Part shown: positions 40,867 to 50,732 of the stretch, piece by piece
Position numbering within the stretch: the first letter of the stretch is position 1
Layout of the letters: each line of letters starts with the position of its first letter
Assembly (NCBI GenBank): GCA_913775725.1
Contig: CAJYNG010000008.1
Coordinates: forward strand, 248,001 to 312,000
DNA: 64,000 nucleotides
Origin: an uncultured Stenotrophomonas sp.
Lineage (GTDB): Bacteria > Pseudomonadota > Gammaproteobacteria > Xanthomonadales > Xanthomonadaceae
Reading direction: 5' to 3'
Program-made: the position numbers and the translations under genes
Notes under the pieces: model-generated
Seen by the model: only the letters and a program-made list of their open reading frames with translations
What the model was told of the DNA's origin: nothing
Database searches by the model: none

Positions 40867-42114
40867 ATGAATTTCTCCCCTCGTCTTGCGGCCGTGTTGG
40901 CCGCCCTCCTGTGCGCACCCGCAGCATCGGCGCTGTCCCTGCAGGAAGCGCAGCGCGCCATGGAAGCACACAACCCGGACCTGCGTGCGGCGGCACTGGA
41001 GCTGCGCGGTGTGCAGGGCGATGCGCAGACGGCGGCGTTGCGCCCGGCCACTGAGCTGTCGATCGGCACCAGCAAGATCAGCCCCAAGCATGGCATCGGC
41101 CCTGGGCGCTGGCAGGACAAGCGGGTGGACAGCACCGTGGGCCTGGGCTGGACCTGGGAGCGCGGTGGCAAGCGCGCGTTGCGTATCCGCCAGGCCGATG
41201 CGCTGCTGGAGGTGGCCGGGCTGGAGATGCTCGATGCGCGGCGCCGCCAGCAGGTGGCGTTGCATGAAACCTATTTCGGCCTGAAGGGCGTCCAGGAGCG
41301 GGCGCAGATTGCCGATGCCAACCGCCAGAGTTCGGCCGAACAGATGGCGGCGGCGGACAAGCAGGTTGCCACCGGGGCGATGGCGCCGGTCGACCGCGCG
41401 CGACTGGCGGTGGACGACCTGGCGGTGGCCGACGCGGCGCGCGAGGCGGCGCTTGACCTGCGCGACGCGCGGCATGCGCTGGGCCTGCTGCTCGGCCGCG
41501 ACGACAGCCATGACCTCAGCGCCGATGATCCGTGGCCAGATCCGGCGGGCAGGGCCGATGCGCGCACTTTCGATCCGCAGCAGCGTGCCGACCTGCGCGC
41601 GGCACGTTCGCGCCTGGTTGCGGCCGACGCCGGTGTGGCATTGGCGCGCAGTGAGCGCCACCGCGACATCCAGTTGGGCGTGGAAGCCGAGCGCGAGCCG
41701 ACTGACATCAGCGGCGTCACCTGGGGTGTGTCATTGACCATTCCGCTCGGCGGCCCGTCACGTGCGCGTGGCGCGATCCAGCGTGCCGAGGCCGACCGTG
41801 ACAATGCCGCGCTGGAACTGCAGGTGCTGCAGCGCGAAGCGCGTGCCGAACTGGACCAGTTGCAGGCCAGCGCGCAGTCCGCCGCGCAGCGCCGGAGCGA
41901 CTACGAAGGACTGCAGTCCGACGCCGCACGCAGGGCGGTGCAGGGCATCGAACTGGCCTACCGGCGCGGCGCCGCCAGCCTGACCGATCTGCTGGATGCG
42001 CGCCGCAGCTGGCACGACTTCGAGGCTGCTTTGATTGAAGCGCGTACCGACCATGCCATTGCTTTGGCGCGCTGGGAAGCGGCCACATCCATTGCTGAGG
42101 GAGAGTTCCGATGA
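40867..42114 (+). CDS. TolC-family outer-membrane factor (CzcC-like)
   Basis: 415-residue outer-membrane channel of an RND efflux system. Signal peptide to ASALSLQEA, two outer-membrane-efflux repeats with long helices (ADALLEVAGLEMLDARRRQQ ... QMAAADKQVATGAMAPVDRA; YRRGAASLTDLLDARRSWHD). GTG 9 nt upstream is an alternative start; no ribosome site is visible, so it may be leaderless. Its stop overlaps the adaptor gene start (ATGA). Works with the next two gene products. Confidence 0.85.
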   Translation: MNFSPRLAAVLAALLCAPAASALSLQEAQRAMEAHNPDLRAAALELRGVQGDAQTAALRPATELSIGTSKISPKHGIGPGRWQDKRVDSTVGLGWTWERGGKRALRIRQADALLEVAGLEMLDARRRQQVALHETYFGLKGVQERAQIADANRQSSAEQMAAADKQVATGAMAPVDRARLAVDDLAVADAAREAALDLRDARHALGLLLGRDDSHDLSADDPWPDPAGRADARTFDPQQRADLRAARSRLVAADAGVALARSERHRDIQLGVEAEREPTDISGVTWGVSLTIPLGGPSRARGAIQRAEADRDNAALELQVLQREARAELDQLQASAQSAAQRRSDYEGLQSDAARRAVQGIELAYRRGAASLTDLLDARRSWHDFEAALIEARTDHAIALARWEAATSIAEGEFR

Positions 42115-43283
42115 AGTCGACCGTCGCCTATCGCCCGCAGGTGCGACACGCCGTGCTGCCGGCCTTGCTGGCGCTGGCCCTGCTGGGCGGCTGCGGCCGC
42201 GAACCGGCGTCGTATACCGAGGACGCGCCGAAGGTCAGTGCTGGCCAGATCCAGTTTCCTGCCGGTAGCCGCCAGCTGGACGTGCTGCGCAGCGAGGCGG
42301 TGACCGCCGGCGCCAGCGCCAGCCTGCAGCTGCCGGGCCGGGTGGTCTGGGACGAGACGCACTCCAGCGCGCTGCGCACGCCGCTGGCGGGGCAGGTGGC
42401 GCGCATCGAGGCACAACCGGGGCAGAAAGTGAAGGCGGGCCAGGTGATCGCCTGGATCACCTCGCCCGAATTCGGCCAGGCCCAGGCCGACGGCGTGCGT
42501 GGCCGTGCCGAGTTGCAGCAGGCACGCCGGGAACTGGACCGTACCCGCGAACTGCATGCGGCGGGTGTGGCATCCGGTCGAGAACTGGACGAGGCCGAGG
42601 CCAATTTCGCCGGCAGCCAGGCCGATCACGCGCGTGCGACCGCCTTCGCCAAGGCGTATGGCAATGGCCAGCACGTCGACCAGCGCCTGCCGCTGCGCGC
42701 GCCGATCGATGGCGTGCTGGTGGAGCGGCGGATGAGCCCGGGCGTGACAGTCAGCCCCGACAGCGAACAGCCGTTGGCGGTGATTGGCGATCCGGACCGC
42801 CTGTGGTTGCTGCTGGATGTTCCCGAGAGCCTGGCCGGACGCTTGAAGGCGGGCATGCAGGTGACCGTGCCCGGCGCCGAGGGACAGCCGCTGCAGGCGA
42901 CCCTGCAGCACGTGGATGACTTCGTCGACAGCGAACGCCGCGTGGTGCAGGCGCGCGCCGAGCTGGACAACCGCGCACGCGGTTTCAAGGCGGGGCAGTA
43001 CGTGCGCGCCCAGGTGGCGTTGCCGGCCGAGGGCGGTGTCTCGCTGCCCGATGCGGCCGTGTTGTTGATCGACGGCAAGCAGGTGGTGTTCGTGGAGGAG
43101 GGCAAGGGCCACTTCGTGCGTCACGCTGTGCATGCCGAGGAACTGGGCGATGGCCGGCTGTGGGTGCGTGAGGGTCTGGCCGCAGGCGCCAGGGTGGTGG
43201 TCGAGGGCGGCCTGCTGCTGCAGCAGCTGGCGGACAGCGCGCCCGCCACAGCCAGCATCGGCACGGGGCACACCGCCCCATGA
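42111..43283 (+). CDS. RND periplasmic adaptor lipoprotein (CzcB-like)
   Basis: 390-residue membrane-fusion protein. Lipobox LLALALLGGCG gives lipid-anchored Cys. Then barrel-sandwich and coiled-coil hairpin regions (ARIEAQPGQKVKAGQVIAWI ... ELQQARRELDRTRELHAAGV), beta-barrel and membrane-proximal domains. It bridges the inner-membrane pump and the TolC-like channel. Coupled by ATGA overlaps to genes on both sides. No His-rich metal-binding tail is present, so metal delivery may depend on the pump. Confidence 0.87.
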   Translation: MKSTVAYRPQVRHAVLPALLALALLGGCGREPASYTEDAPKVSAGQIQFPAGSRQLDVLRSEAVTAGASASLQLPGRVVWDETHSSALRTPLAGQVARIEAQPGQKVKAGQVIAWITSPEFGQAQADGVRGRAELQQARRELDRTRELHAAGVASGRELDEAEANFAGSQADHARATAFAKAYGNGQHVDQRLPLRAPIDGVLVERRMSPGVTVSPDSEQPLAVIGDPDRLWLLLDVPESLAGRLKAGMQVTVPGAEGQPLQATLQHVDDFVDSERRVVQARAELDNRARGFKAGQYVRAQVALPAEGGVSLPDAAVLLIDGKQVVFVEEGKGHFVRHAVHAEELGDGRLWVREGLAAGARVVVEGGLLLQQLADSAPATASIGTGHTAP

Positions 43284-46200
43284 TCGATCGCCTGATTGCC
43301 TACTGCCTGCGCCAGCCGCTGATGGTGATGCTGGCACTGCTGCTGTTCATCGGCGCTGGCATTGCCGCGTTCCGCGTGCTGCCGGTGGAAGCCTTCCCGG
43401 ATGTGTCCGACACCCAGGTGACAGTGGTGTCGCTGCACCCGGGCCGTGCCGCCGAAGAGGTCGAGCGCGAGGTGACGATGCCACTGGAAGTGGCGTTGTC
43501 CGGTATCCCGCATTCGGTGCGGGTGTTCTCGCATACGCAGTTCGGCCTGTCGATGATCATCCTGACCTTCGACGACAAGGCCGATGACTACTTCGCGCGC
43601 CAGCAGGTGCTGGAACGCCTGCAGGGCGTGGAACTGCCGGAAGGGGTAACGCCGGAACTGGAGGCGATGAGCTCGGCGGTAGGTGAGATCTACCGTTATG
43701 TGCTGAAAGGCCCGCACATGACGCCGACCCAGCTGCGCACCGTGCAGGAATGGACAATGGAGCGCAGCCTGCGCACCGTGCCGGGCGTGGCCGATGTGAT
43801 CAGCTTCGGTGGCTTCGCGCGCACCTTCCAGGTCAAGCCGGACCTGGACAAGCTGCGTGACCGCGGCATCAGTCTGGGTGAGTTCGCCGAGGCGCTGGAA
43901 AAGGGCAGCTCGAACGCGGGCGGCGGCTACGTGGAGCGCGGCCAGCAGCAGTTCCTGATCCGCGGTGTGGGCCTGATGCGTTCGCCGGCCGACATCGGCA
44001 ATGTGGTGGTGGCGCAGCGCGGGGGCACGCCGATCCTGGTGCGCGACCTCGCCGGCATCGCCGATACCGGCCTGCCGCGTCAGGGCCTGGTCGGCCAGGA
44101 CGACAATGACGATGCGGTGTTCGGCATGGTCCTGATGCGCAAGGGCGAGAACCCGTCCGACGTGCTCGACGCGCTGCATGCGCGCATCGCCGAGATCGAG
44201 GCCAACCAGTTGCCGGCCGGGGTCAGCATCGAGCCGTTCTACGACCGCTCGTGGCTGGTCACGACCACGCTGAAGACGGTCTTCCGCAACCTGCTGGAAG
44301 GCGCAGTGCTGGTGTTCCTGGTGTTGTGGCTGTTCCTGTACAACGCCCGGGCCGCGCTGATCGTGGCGGCGATGATGCCGCTGGCCCTGCTCTCGACCTT
44401 CCTCGGCCTGCATCTGTGGGGTGTGCCGGCGAACCTGCTGTCGTTGGGTGCGATGGATTTCGGCATCATCATCGATGGTGCAGTGATTGTCACCGAACAC
44501 ATCGTCTCGCGACTGTCGAAGCTGCCAACTATGGCAGATCGGAAGACGCGCTTCTCGACCATTCTTTCAGCTGCGTCCGAAGTGGGCAGGCCGACGTTCT
44601 TCTCGATGCTGATCATCATCGCCGCGCACATCCCGATCTTCACCCTGCAGCGGCAGGAAGGACGCATGTTCGCGCCGATGGCGTACTCGGTGACCTCGGC
44701 GTTGATCGGTGCGCTGATCCTGGCGCTGACCGTGGTGCCGCTGTTCTGCTACTGGTGGCTGCGGCGCGACCGCATGCGTGACGGCAATCCGCTGATGGAC
44801 CGCCTGACCGGCTGGTACCGGCCGATCCTGGAGCGTGCATTGGCCCGCCCGCGTGCGGTGATACTGACCGCGGTCGCGCTGCTGGTCGGCACGCTGGCAT
44901 TGGGCACCCGGTTGGGTTCGGAGTTCCTGCCCGAGCTGGACGAAGGCTCGATCTGGTTGACCGCCACGCTCGACCCCAGCACCAGCCTGGCCGAAGCGCA
45001 GCAGCAGTCGCGGCGCATCCGTGAGCTGGTCGGCACCTTCCCGCAGGTATCGACGGTGGTGGCCAAACTGGGTCGCCCGGAAGACGGGTCCGATGCCAAG
45101 GGCGCCAACCAGATCGAGGCGCTGGTGGCGTTGAAGCCGGAGAAGGAGTGGCCGAAGGGCGTGGACAAGCGGCAGCTGGTGAGCGACCTGCAGCGCACGC
45201 TGGAGCAGCGCATTCCGGGGCCGGAGTTCTCGATCTCGCAGCCGGTGCGCGACAACATCCTGGAGAGCATCTCGCAGATCAAGGGCCAGGTGGTGATCAA
45301 GGTCAGTGGCTCGGATCTGGACGTACTGAACCAGCAGGCGCAGGCGATCCTGGGCCAGGTACGTGGGGTGGAGGGCGTAGAGAGCGCCTTCATTGACCGG
45401 GACGGGTCATTGCCGCAGCTGCAGATCGAGATCGACCGCGACCGTGCTGCGCGCTATGGCCTGAACGTGCGCGACATCGACGAGGTGATCGAGACCGCCC
45501 TGGGCGGGCGCCAGGTCGGCGAACTGTGGGAAGGTGACCGCAAGTTCCCGATCACGCTGCGCCTGGATGATGCCGACCGCGACCTGCAACGACTGCGCAC
45601 GGTGCCGGTCGGCATCGGTGACGGTCATACCGTGACGCTGTCCGACGTAGCTGATTTCCGCATGGCCAGCGGCGCGATCAACATCTCGCGCGAGAACGCA
45701 CAACGGGTGAAGGCAGTGAGCATCTTCATCGCCGGGCGTGACATGGGCAGCGTGGTGGCCGACATGCGCAAGCGCGTGGATGCCAGCGTGCAGCTGCCGG
45801 AAGGCTACCGGCTGGAGTGGTCCGGCGAGTTCGAGAACCAGCAACGTGCAATGAAGCGGCTGGGCTGGGTGATCCCGCTGTCGGTGCTGATCATCTTCGT
45901 GCTGCTGTTCGATGCCTTCAAGGACATCAGCAGCGCCGCGTTGATCCTGGCCAACGTGCCACTGGCGATGATCGGCGGCATCCTCGCCCTGTGGTTGACC
46001 GGCATTCCACTGTCGGTGTCGGCGGCGATCGGTTTCATTGCATTGTTCGGGCAAGCGGTGCTGAACGGGGTGGTGATGCTCAGTCGCTTCGCGCAGCTGC
46101 GCGAGCAGGGCATGGACCTGCTGCAGTCGGTGGTACAGGGCTCGCTGCAGCGCCTGCGCACCGTACTTATGACTGCACTGCTGGCGATGTTCGGCCTGCT

Positions 46201-46357
46201 GCCGATGGCGACCTCGCATGCGATTGGTGCCGAGACCCAGAAGCCGTTGGCGGTGGTGGTGATCGGCGGCCTGCTGTCGGCGATGCTGCTGACCCTGCTG
46301 GTACTGCCCACGCTGTATTACTGGGTACACCGGCGCCGCGAGGCTCGCGCCGACTGA
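43280..46357 (+). CDS. CusA/CzcA-family heavy-metal RND efflux pump
   Basis: 1,025-residue inner-membrane proton antiporter with 12 helices and two large periplasmic loops. The fourth-helix motif DFGIIIDGAVIVTEH (residues 393-407) is the divalent-cation type (Co/Zn/Cd/Ni class), not the Cu/Ag type with AIGAMVDAAIVMIEN. A second half carries QRAMKRLGWVIPLSVLIIFV and HAIGAETQKPLAVVVIGG. Operon with TolC-like and adaptor genes, divergent from a two-component system. Substrate metals are inferred. Confidence 0.9.
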   Translation: MIDRLIAYCLRQPLMVMLALLLFIGAGIAAFRVLPVEAFPDVSDTQVTVVSLHPGRAAEEVEREVTMPLEVALSGIPHSVRVFSHTQFGLSMIILTFDDKADDYFARQQVLERLQGVELPEGVTPELEAMSSAVGEIYRYVLKGPHMTPTQLRTVQEWTMERSLRTVPGVADVISFGGFARTFQVKPDLDKLRDRGISLGEFAEALEKGSSNAGGGYVERGQQQFLIRGVGLMRSPADIGNVVVAQRGGTPILVRDLAGIADTGLPRQGLVGQDDNDDAVFGMVLMRKGENPSDVLDALHARIAEIEANQLPAGVSIEPFYDRSWLVTTTLKTVFRNLLEGAVLVFLVLWLFLYNARAALIVAAMMPLALLSTFLGLHLWGVPANLLSLGAMDFGIIIDGAVIVTEHIVSRLSKLPTMADRKTRFSTILSAASEVGRPTFFSMLIIIAAHIPIFTLQRQEGRMFAPMAYSVTSALIGALILALTVVPLFCYWWLRRDRMRDGNPLMDRLTGWYRPILERALARPRAVILTAVALLVGTLALGTRLGSEFLPELDEGSIWLTATLDPSTSLAEAQQQSRRIRELVGTFPQVSTVVAKLGRPEDGSDAKGANQIEALVALKPEKEWPKGVDKRQLVSDLQRTLEQRIPGPEFSISQPVRDNILESISQIKGQVVIKVSGSDLDVLNQQAQAILGQVRGVEGVESAFIDRDGSLPQLQIEIDRDRAARYGLNVRDIDEVIETALGGRQVGELWEGDRKFPITLRLDDADRDLQRLRTVPVGIGDGHTVTLSDVADFRMASGAINISRENAQRVKAVSIFIAGRDMGSVVADMRKRVDASVQLPEGYRLEWSGEFENQQRAMKRLGWVIPLSVLIIFVLLFDAFKDISSAALILANVPLAMIGGILALWLTGIPLSVSAAIGFIALFGQAVLNGVVMLSRFAQLREQGMDLLQSVVQGSLQRLRTVLMTALLAMFGLLPMATSHAIGAETQKPLAVVVIGGLLSAMLLTLLVLPTLYYWVHRRREARAD

Positions 46358-46364
46358 CGGCACT

Positions 46365-46461
46365 GTAGAGCCGAGCCCATGCTCGGCTGCTCTTCGCGCA
46401 GAAGCCAGAAGCAGCCGAGCATGGGCTCGGCTCTACAGGGCTCCACGTCTTGCGTGGAGCC
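46365..46461. repeat. SMAG inverted dimer plus short palindrome
   Basis: GTAGAGCCGAGCC... from 46365 mirrored to ...GGCTCGGCTCTAC at 46436, then GGCTCCACG...CGTGGAGCC at 46439-46461. Probable bidirectional terminator between the pump gene and a convergent small gene. Confidence 0.9.
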
Positions 46462-46468
46462 CGCGTTC

Positions 46469-46816
46469 TTACCCTCCCGAACCCTGCCAGGCGATCATCA
46501 TCGGTACGATCAACATACCTAGACAGCTCAGGCACAGCACCGTAGTGGAGATGTGGCAGAGCCAGAAAACGCGCGGCCTGTCCGCACGCCAGACTTTCCT
46601 GCCGTGGTTGACACCCCAGATCGTAAAGCCATCGGTGATGCCACCCAGAAAGAAGCAAAGGGTGGCCAGTGCCCATAGCACCCAGATCAGCGCCATCGCC
46701 AGGTTGCGTACGTCGCCACGCAGCGAGGCCCACAGCACAAGCGTCGCCAGCGCCGACAGGCCTCCCAGCAGAAACGTGATCATCCAGAGCCGATACCAGA
46801 TGCCCGGCTTCTCCAT
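46469..46816 (-). CDS. Hypothetical membrane protein
   Basis: 115-residue integral membrane protein with about three helices (WMITFLLGGLSALATLVLWA, ALIWVLWALATLCFFLGGIT, FWLCHISTTVLCLSCLGMLI). ATG gives MEKPGIWYRLW. I do not recognise the family. Same strand as the SDR gene, 46 nt after its stop, so possibly a shared transcript. Confidence 0.6.
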   Translation of the reverse strand: MEKPGIWYRLWMITFLLGGLSALATLVLWASLRGDVRNLAMALIWVLWALATLCFFLGGITDGFTIWGVNHGRKVWRADRPRVFWLCHISTTVLCLSCLGMLIVPMMIAWQGSGG

Positions 46817-46862
46817 GCTCGTGCCCCGTTCGTTTGGCCGAGCAGAGCCAGTCCGGTGGTCC

Positions 46863-47606
46863 TTACACCATCCCGCCATTGGCGCGCAGCACCTGGCCAT
46901 TGATCCACCCGCCATCGGTGCCTGCCAGGAACGCAACCGCACCGGCGATGTCCTCCGGCGTACCCAACCGCTCCAGGGGGTTCATCTTCGCCAACCGCTC
47001 GATCAGTTCCGGTGACTTGCCGTCCAGGAACAGGTCGGTAGCGGTCGGGCCTGGGGCCACTGCGTTCACGGTGATATTGCGTCCGCGCAGCTCCTTGCTG
47101 AGGATGGCGCCCATCGTCTCCACCGCTGCCTTGCTGGCCGCGTACACGCTGTAGTTCTCCAGCTTGATGCCGACCACGCTGGTGGACAAGGTGATCAGCC
47201 GGCCACCGTCGCGCACCCGTCGCGCGCTTTCGCGCAGCACGTTGAAGGCGCCCTTGAGGTTGATGCCGATCACCCGCTCGAACAATGCGTCGTCGGTGTC
47301 GGCCAGCGGCGCCAGCTGCAATACGCCGGCGCTGTTGACCACCACGTCGATGCCGCCGAAACGGGCCTCGATGGCGTCGAACAGCTGGCGGACCGCCTGG
47401 GGGTCGGCCACGTCGGCCTGCAGCGCGATGGCCTGCGCGCCGGCTGCGTTGAGTTCGGCCCCCAGGGCTTCGGCGTCGTCGCGGCGCCCTGCATAGTTGA
47501 TCGCGACGGCGTGGCCATCGGCGGCCAGGCGGCGGGAGATGGCGACGCCGATGCCACGGGAACCGCCGGTGACCAGGGCGACAGAGCGGGCGCGGGAGAG
47601 GGTCAT
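46863..47606 (-). CDS. Short-chain dehydrogenase/reductase
   Basis: 247-residue SDR. Cofactor-binding TGGSRGIGVAISRRLAADG, NSAGVLQ loop, catalytic Ser (LSTSVVGIK) and YAASKAA (Tyr/Lys) are present; Arg after TGGSRG suggests NADPH use. C-terminal NGQVLRANGGMV is typical. GGAAG precedes ATG. Divergent from a LysR gene with a T-N11-A palindrome between them. Substrate unknown. Confidence 0.86.
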   Translation of the reverse strand: MTLSRARSVALVTGGSRGIGVAISRRLAADGHAVAINYAGRRDDAEALGAELNAAGAQAIALQADVADPQAVRQLFDAIEARFGGIDVVVNSAGVLQLAPLADTDDALFERVIGINLKGAFNVLRESARRVRDGGRLITLSTSVVGIKLENYSVYAASKAAVETMGAILSKELRGRNITVNAVAPGPTATDLFLDGKSPELIERLAKMNPLERLGTPEDIAGAVAFLAGTDGGWINGQVLRANGGMV

Positions 47607-47666
47607 GGTGGCTTCCAGCAGGGCACGCCGGAGTGGCGCAGGGCCATCTTCACCACATGATCTTTT

Positions 47667-47687
47667 CGGATAATCCTGCATAATCCG
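47667..47687. promoter_or_regulatory. Candidate LysR box (CGGAT-N11-ATCCG)
   Basis: Symmetric CGGAT-N11-ATCCG with the T-N11-A spacing of LysR operators, in the 106-nt gap between the SDR and LysR genes. Confidence 0.45.
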
Positions 47688-47712
47688 CCAACATCATCCG
47701 GATTTCCGAATA

Positions 47713-48636
47713 ATGGACCGCTTCACGGCCATGCGCGCCTTCGTCCGTATCGTCGAGCGTCGCAGCTTCACCCGGGCCTCCGAGGACCTCGGCCTGCCGC
47801 GGGCCACAGTGACCGACGCGATCAAGGCGCTGGAACAGCGGCTGGGCGTGCGCCTGCTGCACCGGACCACGCGGGTGGTGGTGCCGACGCTGGAAGGCGA
47901 GGCCTTCTATGGCCGTTGCCTGCGCTTGATCGCCGACATGGATGATGCCGAGGCTGCGTTCCGTGACGCGCCGCCACGCGGCCCGTTGCGTATTGAAGTG
48001 CATGGCACGCTGGGCCGGCACCTTGTGTTTCCGCACCTGCCGGAGTTCCTGCAGCGCTACCCGGAGATCGAACTGGACGTCAGCGAAGGGGACCGCTACG
48101 TCGATCTGTTGCGCGAAGGCGTGGATGCGGCGTTGCGGGTGGGGACGCTGGCTGATAGTGATCTGGCGGCGCGACGGTTGATGCTGCTGCGCGAGGTCAC
48201 GGTGGCCTCGCCGGGCTACCTGCAGGCCAGAGGCGTACCGGGCAGCATCAATGCACTGCAGGACGGCCACCAGATGGTCGGCTACCGCTCCAGCGCCACC
48301 GGCCAGCTGATTCCTCTGGAGTTCCAGCAGGGCGGGCAGGTGCGCTACGTGCCGCTGCCGGCGCGGGTGCGAGTGTCCGGCGCGGACGCGTTCCTTGGTG
48401 CCGCGCTGGCGGGCCTCGGTATCATCCAGGCGCCGCGCTACCGGATGGACCCGTACATCGCGCGCGGGCAGTTGGTGGAGCTGTTGCCCGAGACGCCGCC
48501 GACGCCGAGTCCATTGAGCCTGGTCTACCTGCGCAACCGAACGCCGTCACCGCGCTTGCGGGTGTTCATCGATTGGGTGGCCGGGGTGTTTGAGCAGACC
48601 GGGGTTGCCGGCCAGCGGCCGGCACTACCGGGCTGA
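47713..48636 (+). CDS. LysR-family transcriptional regulator
   Basis: 307-residue LysR regulator with N-terminal winged HTH (MRAFVRIVERRSFTRASEDL ... DAIKALEQRLGVRLLHRTTR) and effector domain. Divergent from the SDR gene it likely controls. Its last ten codons ([10 protein letters not shown]) lie inside a SMAG palindrome at 48607-48628, and its end overlaps the stop of the convergent copper sensor kinase by 12 nt. Confidence 0.88.
   Translation: MDRFTAMRAFVRIVERRSFTRASEDLGLPRATVTDAIKALEQRLGVRLLHRTTRVVVPTLEGEAFYGRCLRLIADMDDAEAAFRDAPPRGPLRIEVHGTLGRHLVFPHLPEFLQRYPEIELDVSEGDRYVDLLREGVDAALRVGTLADSDLAARRLMLLREVTVASPGYLQARGVPGSINALQDGHQMVGYRSSATGQLIPLEFQQGGQVRYVPLPARVRVSGADAFLGAALAGLGIIQAPRYRMDPYIARGQLVELLPETPPTPSPLSLVYLRNRTPSPRLRVFIDWVAGVFEQTGVAGQRPALPG
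48607..48628. repeat. SMAG palindrome in overlapping convergent gene ends
   Basis: GCCGGCCAGCGGCCGGC...CTAC (GTAGTGCCGGCC on the minus strand). It encodes the end of LysR on one strand and supplies the TAG stop of the sensor kinase on the other. Confidence 0.82.
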
Positions 48637-49992
48637 GGTGCTCGGCAGCACCAGTTCGAACAGAGTGCCGGTGTCATCCGACACAACACTCACGCTGCCG
48701 CCGTGCGCCTGTGCAATCGCGCGGGTGATCGCCAGGCCCAGTCCGGCACCTTCGTGGCGGCCACGTTCGCCGCGGTAGAAACGATCGAACAGGCGCGGCA
48801 GCGCCTCGCTGGCAATCGGCGTGCCGAGGTTGTGCACGCTGACCCTGCACACGCCATCGGCCTCGACCAGCCGCACCCGCACTTCGCTGCCCACGGCTGC
48901 GTACTTCAACGCGTTGGAAAGCAGGTTGGCAATCGCCCGGTGCAGCATCAAGCGGTTGCCTTCCACGCTCGCTACACCTTCGCGGCGCAGGGTCAACTGC
49001 CGGTCCTCGGCCAGCAGGTCGTAGAACTCCAGCAGCGAATCCACCACCGCGTCCAGCGCCACCGGCTCGCACGAGGGCAGGGCGCCCGGCGCTTCGGCCT
49101 GCGCCAGGTACAGCAGGTCGCCCACGGTCTGCGCCAGCCGCTGCAGTTCCTCGGCACACGATGCCAGCGTCTCGCGGTAGGCCTCGTTGCTGCGTGGGTG
49201 CGCCAGCACCACCTGTACCTGGGTCAGCATGTTCGTTATCGGCGTGCGCAGCTCGTGGGCGAGATCACCGGAGAACTCGGTCAGCCGCGCGAAGTCCTGC
49301 TGCAGGCGCGCCAGCATGCCGTTGAGCGTCTGTGCCAGTTGCTCCAGTTCGGCCGGTGCACTGCGCGCGCTCAGGCGGCGCTGCAACCGGCCAGCGGTGA
49401 TCTGCCGGGCCTCATCGGCCAGCGTGCGCAGCGGCCGCAGCGTGCGCCGCACCACATAGCCGCCGAGCAGGCTGCTGGCCACGGCGGCGCCGATGATCGC
49501 GATCGCCAGCAGGTGGCGGAAGCGCTGCAGGAAATCAGCATGGCGGTTGTCGTCGATGGCCAGCAGGATGACCAGCTGGCTGCCGTCGGCCAGCGTCTGG
49601 CGCAGGTGCAGGGCATGCATGCAGCGGCCATCAGTGAGGATCCAGTCGTGCCGCCGTGGCGCGGCGTCGATGGGCTGGCTGCGTGCATGCTCGCGCAGCA
49701 GTGCCGGTGCGGTGGAGAACAGCACCGCACCGCTCCCATCAACAATGTGGAAGGCGATATCCGGATGGTGGCCCAGCGCCTCTGCCAACCGCTGCCCGCG
49801 TGCGGATGCAGGTCCATTGCCGGCCAGGTCACGGATCAACGCAACCTTGTTCTCCAGTTCGCTGAAGTCCTGGGCCACCAGGTCGTGGCGGGCGCTGACA
49901 TAGATCGCCACGCCCAATGCGGCCAATACCAGCGTGGCCACGGTGGCGAACAGCAGCGTCAGCCGTACCGCGATGGAGCGACGCAGGCTCAT
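48625..49992 (-). CDS. cusS: Heavy-metal sensor histidine kinase (CusS/IrlS-like)
   Basis: 455-residue membrane kinase: helices at ~12-32 and ~160-180 bracket a periplasmic sensor (residues 33-159), HAMP ([20 protein letters not shown]), H-box [16 protein letters not shown] (His246) and ATPase domain ([23 protein letters not shown]). Architecture is that of copper/silver sensors. Start overlaps the regulator stop by 4 nt. Operon copC-copD-cusR-cusS. Confidence 0.86.
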   Translation of the reverse strand: MSLRRSIAVRLTLLFATVATLVLAALGVAIYVSARHDLVAQDFSELENKVALIRDLAGNGPASARGQRLAEALGHHPDIAFHIVDGSGAVLFSTAPALLREHARSQPIDAAPRRHDWILTDGRCMHALHLRQTLADGSQLVILLAIDDNRHADFLQRFRHLLAIAIIGAAVASSLLGGYVVRRTLRPLRTLADEARQITAGRLQRRLSARSAPAELEQLAQTLNGMLARLQQDFARLTEFSGDLAHELRTPITNMLTQVQVVLAHPRSNEAYRETLASCAEELQRLAQTVGDLLYLAQAEAPGALPSCEPVALDAVVDSLLEFYDLLAEDRQLTLRREGVASVEGNRLMLHRAIANLLSNALKYAAVGSEVRVRLVEADGVCRVSVHNLGTPIASEALPRLFDRFYRGERGRHEGAGLGLAITRAIAQAHGGSVSVVSDDTGTLFELVLPSTSAR

Positions 49993-50687
49993 CCGCTGTG
50001 CACTGCACCGTCGTCCGGCGCCTCCAGCACATAGCCCATGCCGCGCACGGTGACGATCAGCTTGGCGTCGAAGTCATCGTCGATCTTCGCGCGCAGGCGG
50101 CGGATCGCCACGTCGATCACGTTGGTGTCGCTGTCGAAGTTCATGTCCCACACCTGCGAAGCGATCAACGAGCGCGGCAGCACTTCACCGCGTCGGCGCG
50201 CCAGCAGTTCCAGCAGGGTGTACTCCTTCTGGCTGAGGGCGATGCGCTGGCCGCCGCGTTCGACCCGGCGGCGCAAGGTATCCACCACCAGGTCGGCGAT
50301 GACGATGCGCTCGGCCTGCGGCAGCGCCTGGCCACGACGCAGCAGGGTGCGCACGCGCGCCAGCAGCTCTGCGAAGGCGAATGGTTTGGCCAGGTAGTCA
50401 TCCGCGCCCAGCTCCAGGCCCTGCACGCGGTCGGCGATGCTGCTGCGCGCGGTCAGGAACAGCACCGGCACCTGCCATCCGGCCTCGCGCAGCCGCGACA
50501 GCACGTTCCACCCATCCAGGCCGGGCAGCATCACGTCGAGGATGACCAGCTGGTACTCGCCGCTGCCGGCCAGGTGCAGCCCGTCGACGCCGTTGCAGGT
50601 GAGGTCGACCACATAGCCGGCCTCGATCAGGCCCTGGCGCAGGTAGTTGCCGGTCTTGGGTTCGTCTTCGACGATCAGCAGTTTCAT
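49989..50687 (-). CDS. cusR: Heavy-metal response regulator (CusR/CopR-like)
   Basis: 232-residue OmpR-family regulator. Receiver with [15 protein letters not shown] (typical of metal-responsive CusR/IrlR), Asp51, and winged-helix output ([20 protein letters not shown] ... [20 protein letters not shown]). Expected to bind a direct/inverted CopR-box; one candidate lies upstream of copC at 52074-52093. Coupled to cusS. Confidence 0.88.
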   Translation of the reverse strand: MKLLIVEDEPKTGNYLRQGLIEAGYVVDLTCNGVDGLHLAGSGEYQLVILDVMLPGLDGWNVLSRLREAGWQVPVLFLTARSSIADRVQGLELGADDYLAKPFAFAELLARVRTLLRRGQALPQAERIVIADLVVDTLRRRVERGGQRIALSQKEYTLLELLARRRGEVLPRSLIASQVWDMNFDSDTNVIDVAIRRLRAKIDDDFDAKLIVTVRGMGYVLEAPDDGAVHSG

Positions 50688-50732
50688 GATGTGCCCATCA
50701 TCGCAGCTTGGGCCCGTGCTGGAACGGATGAG

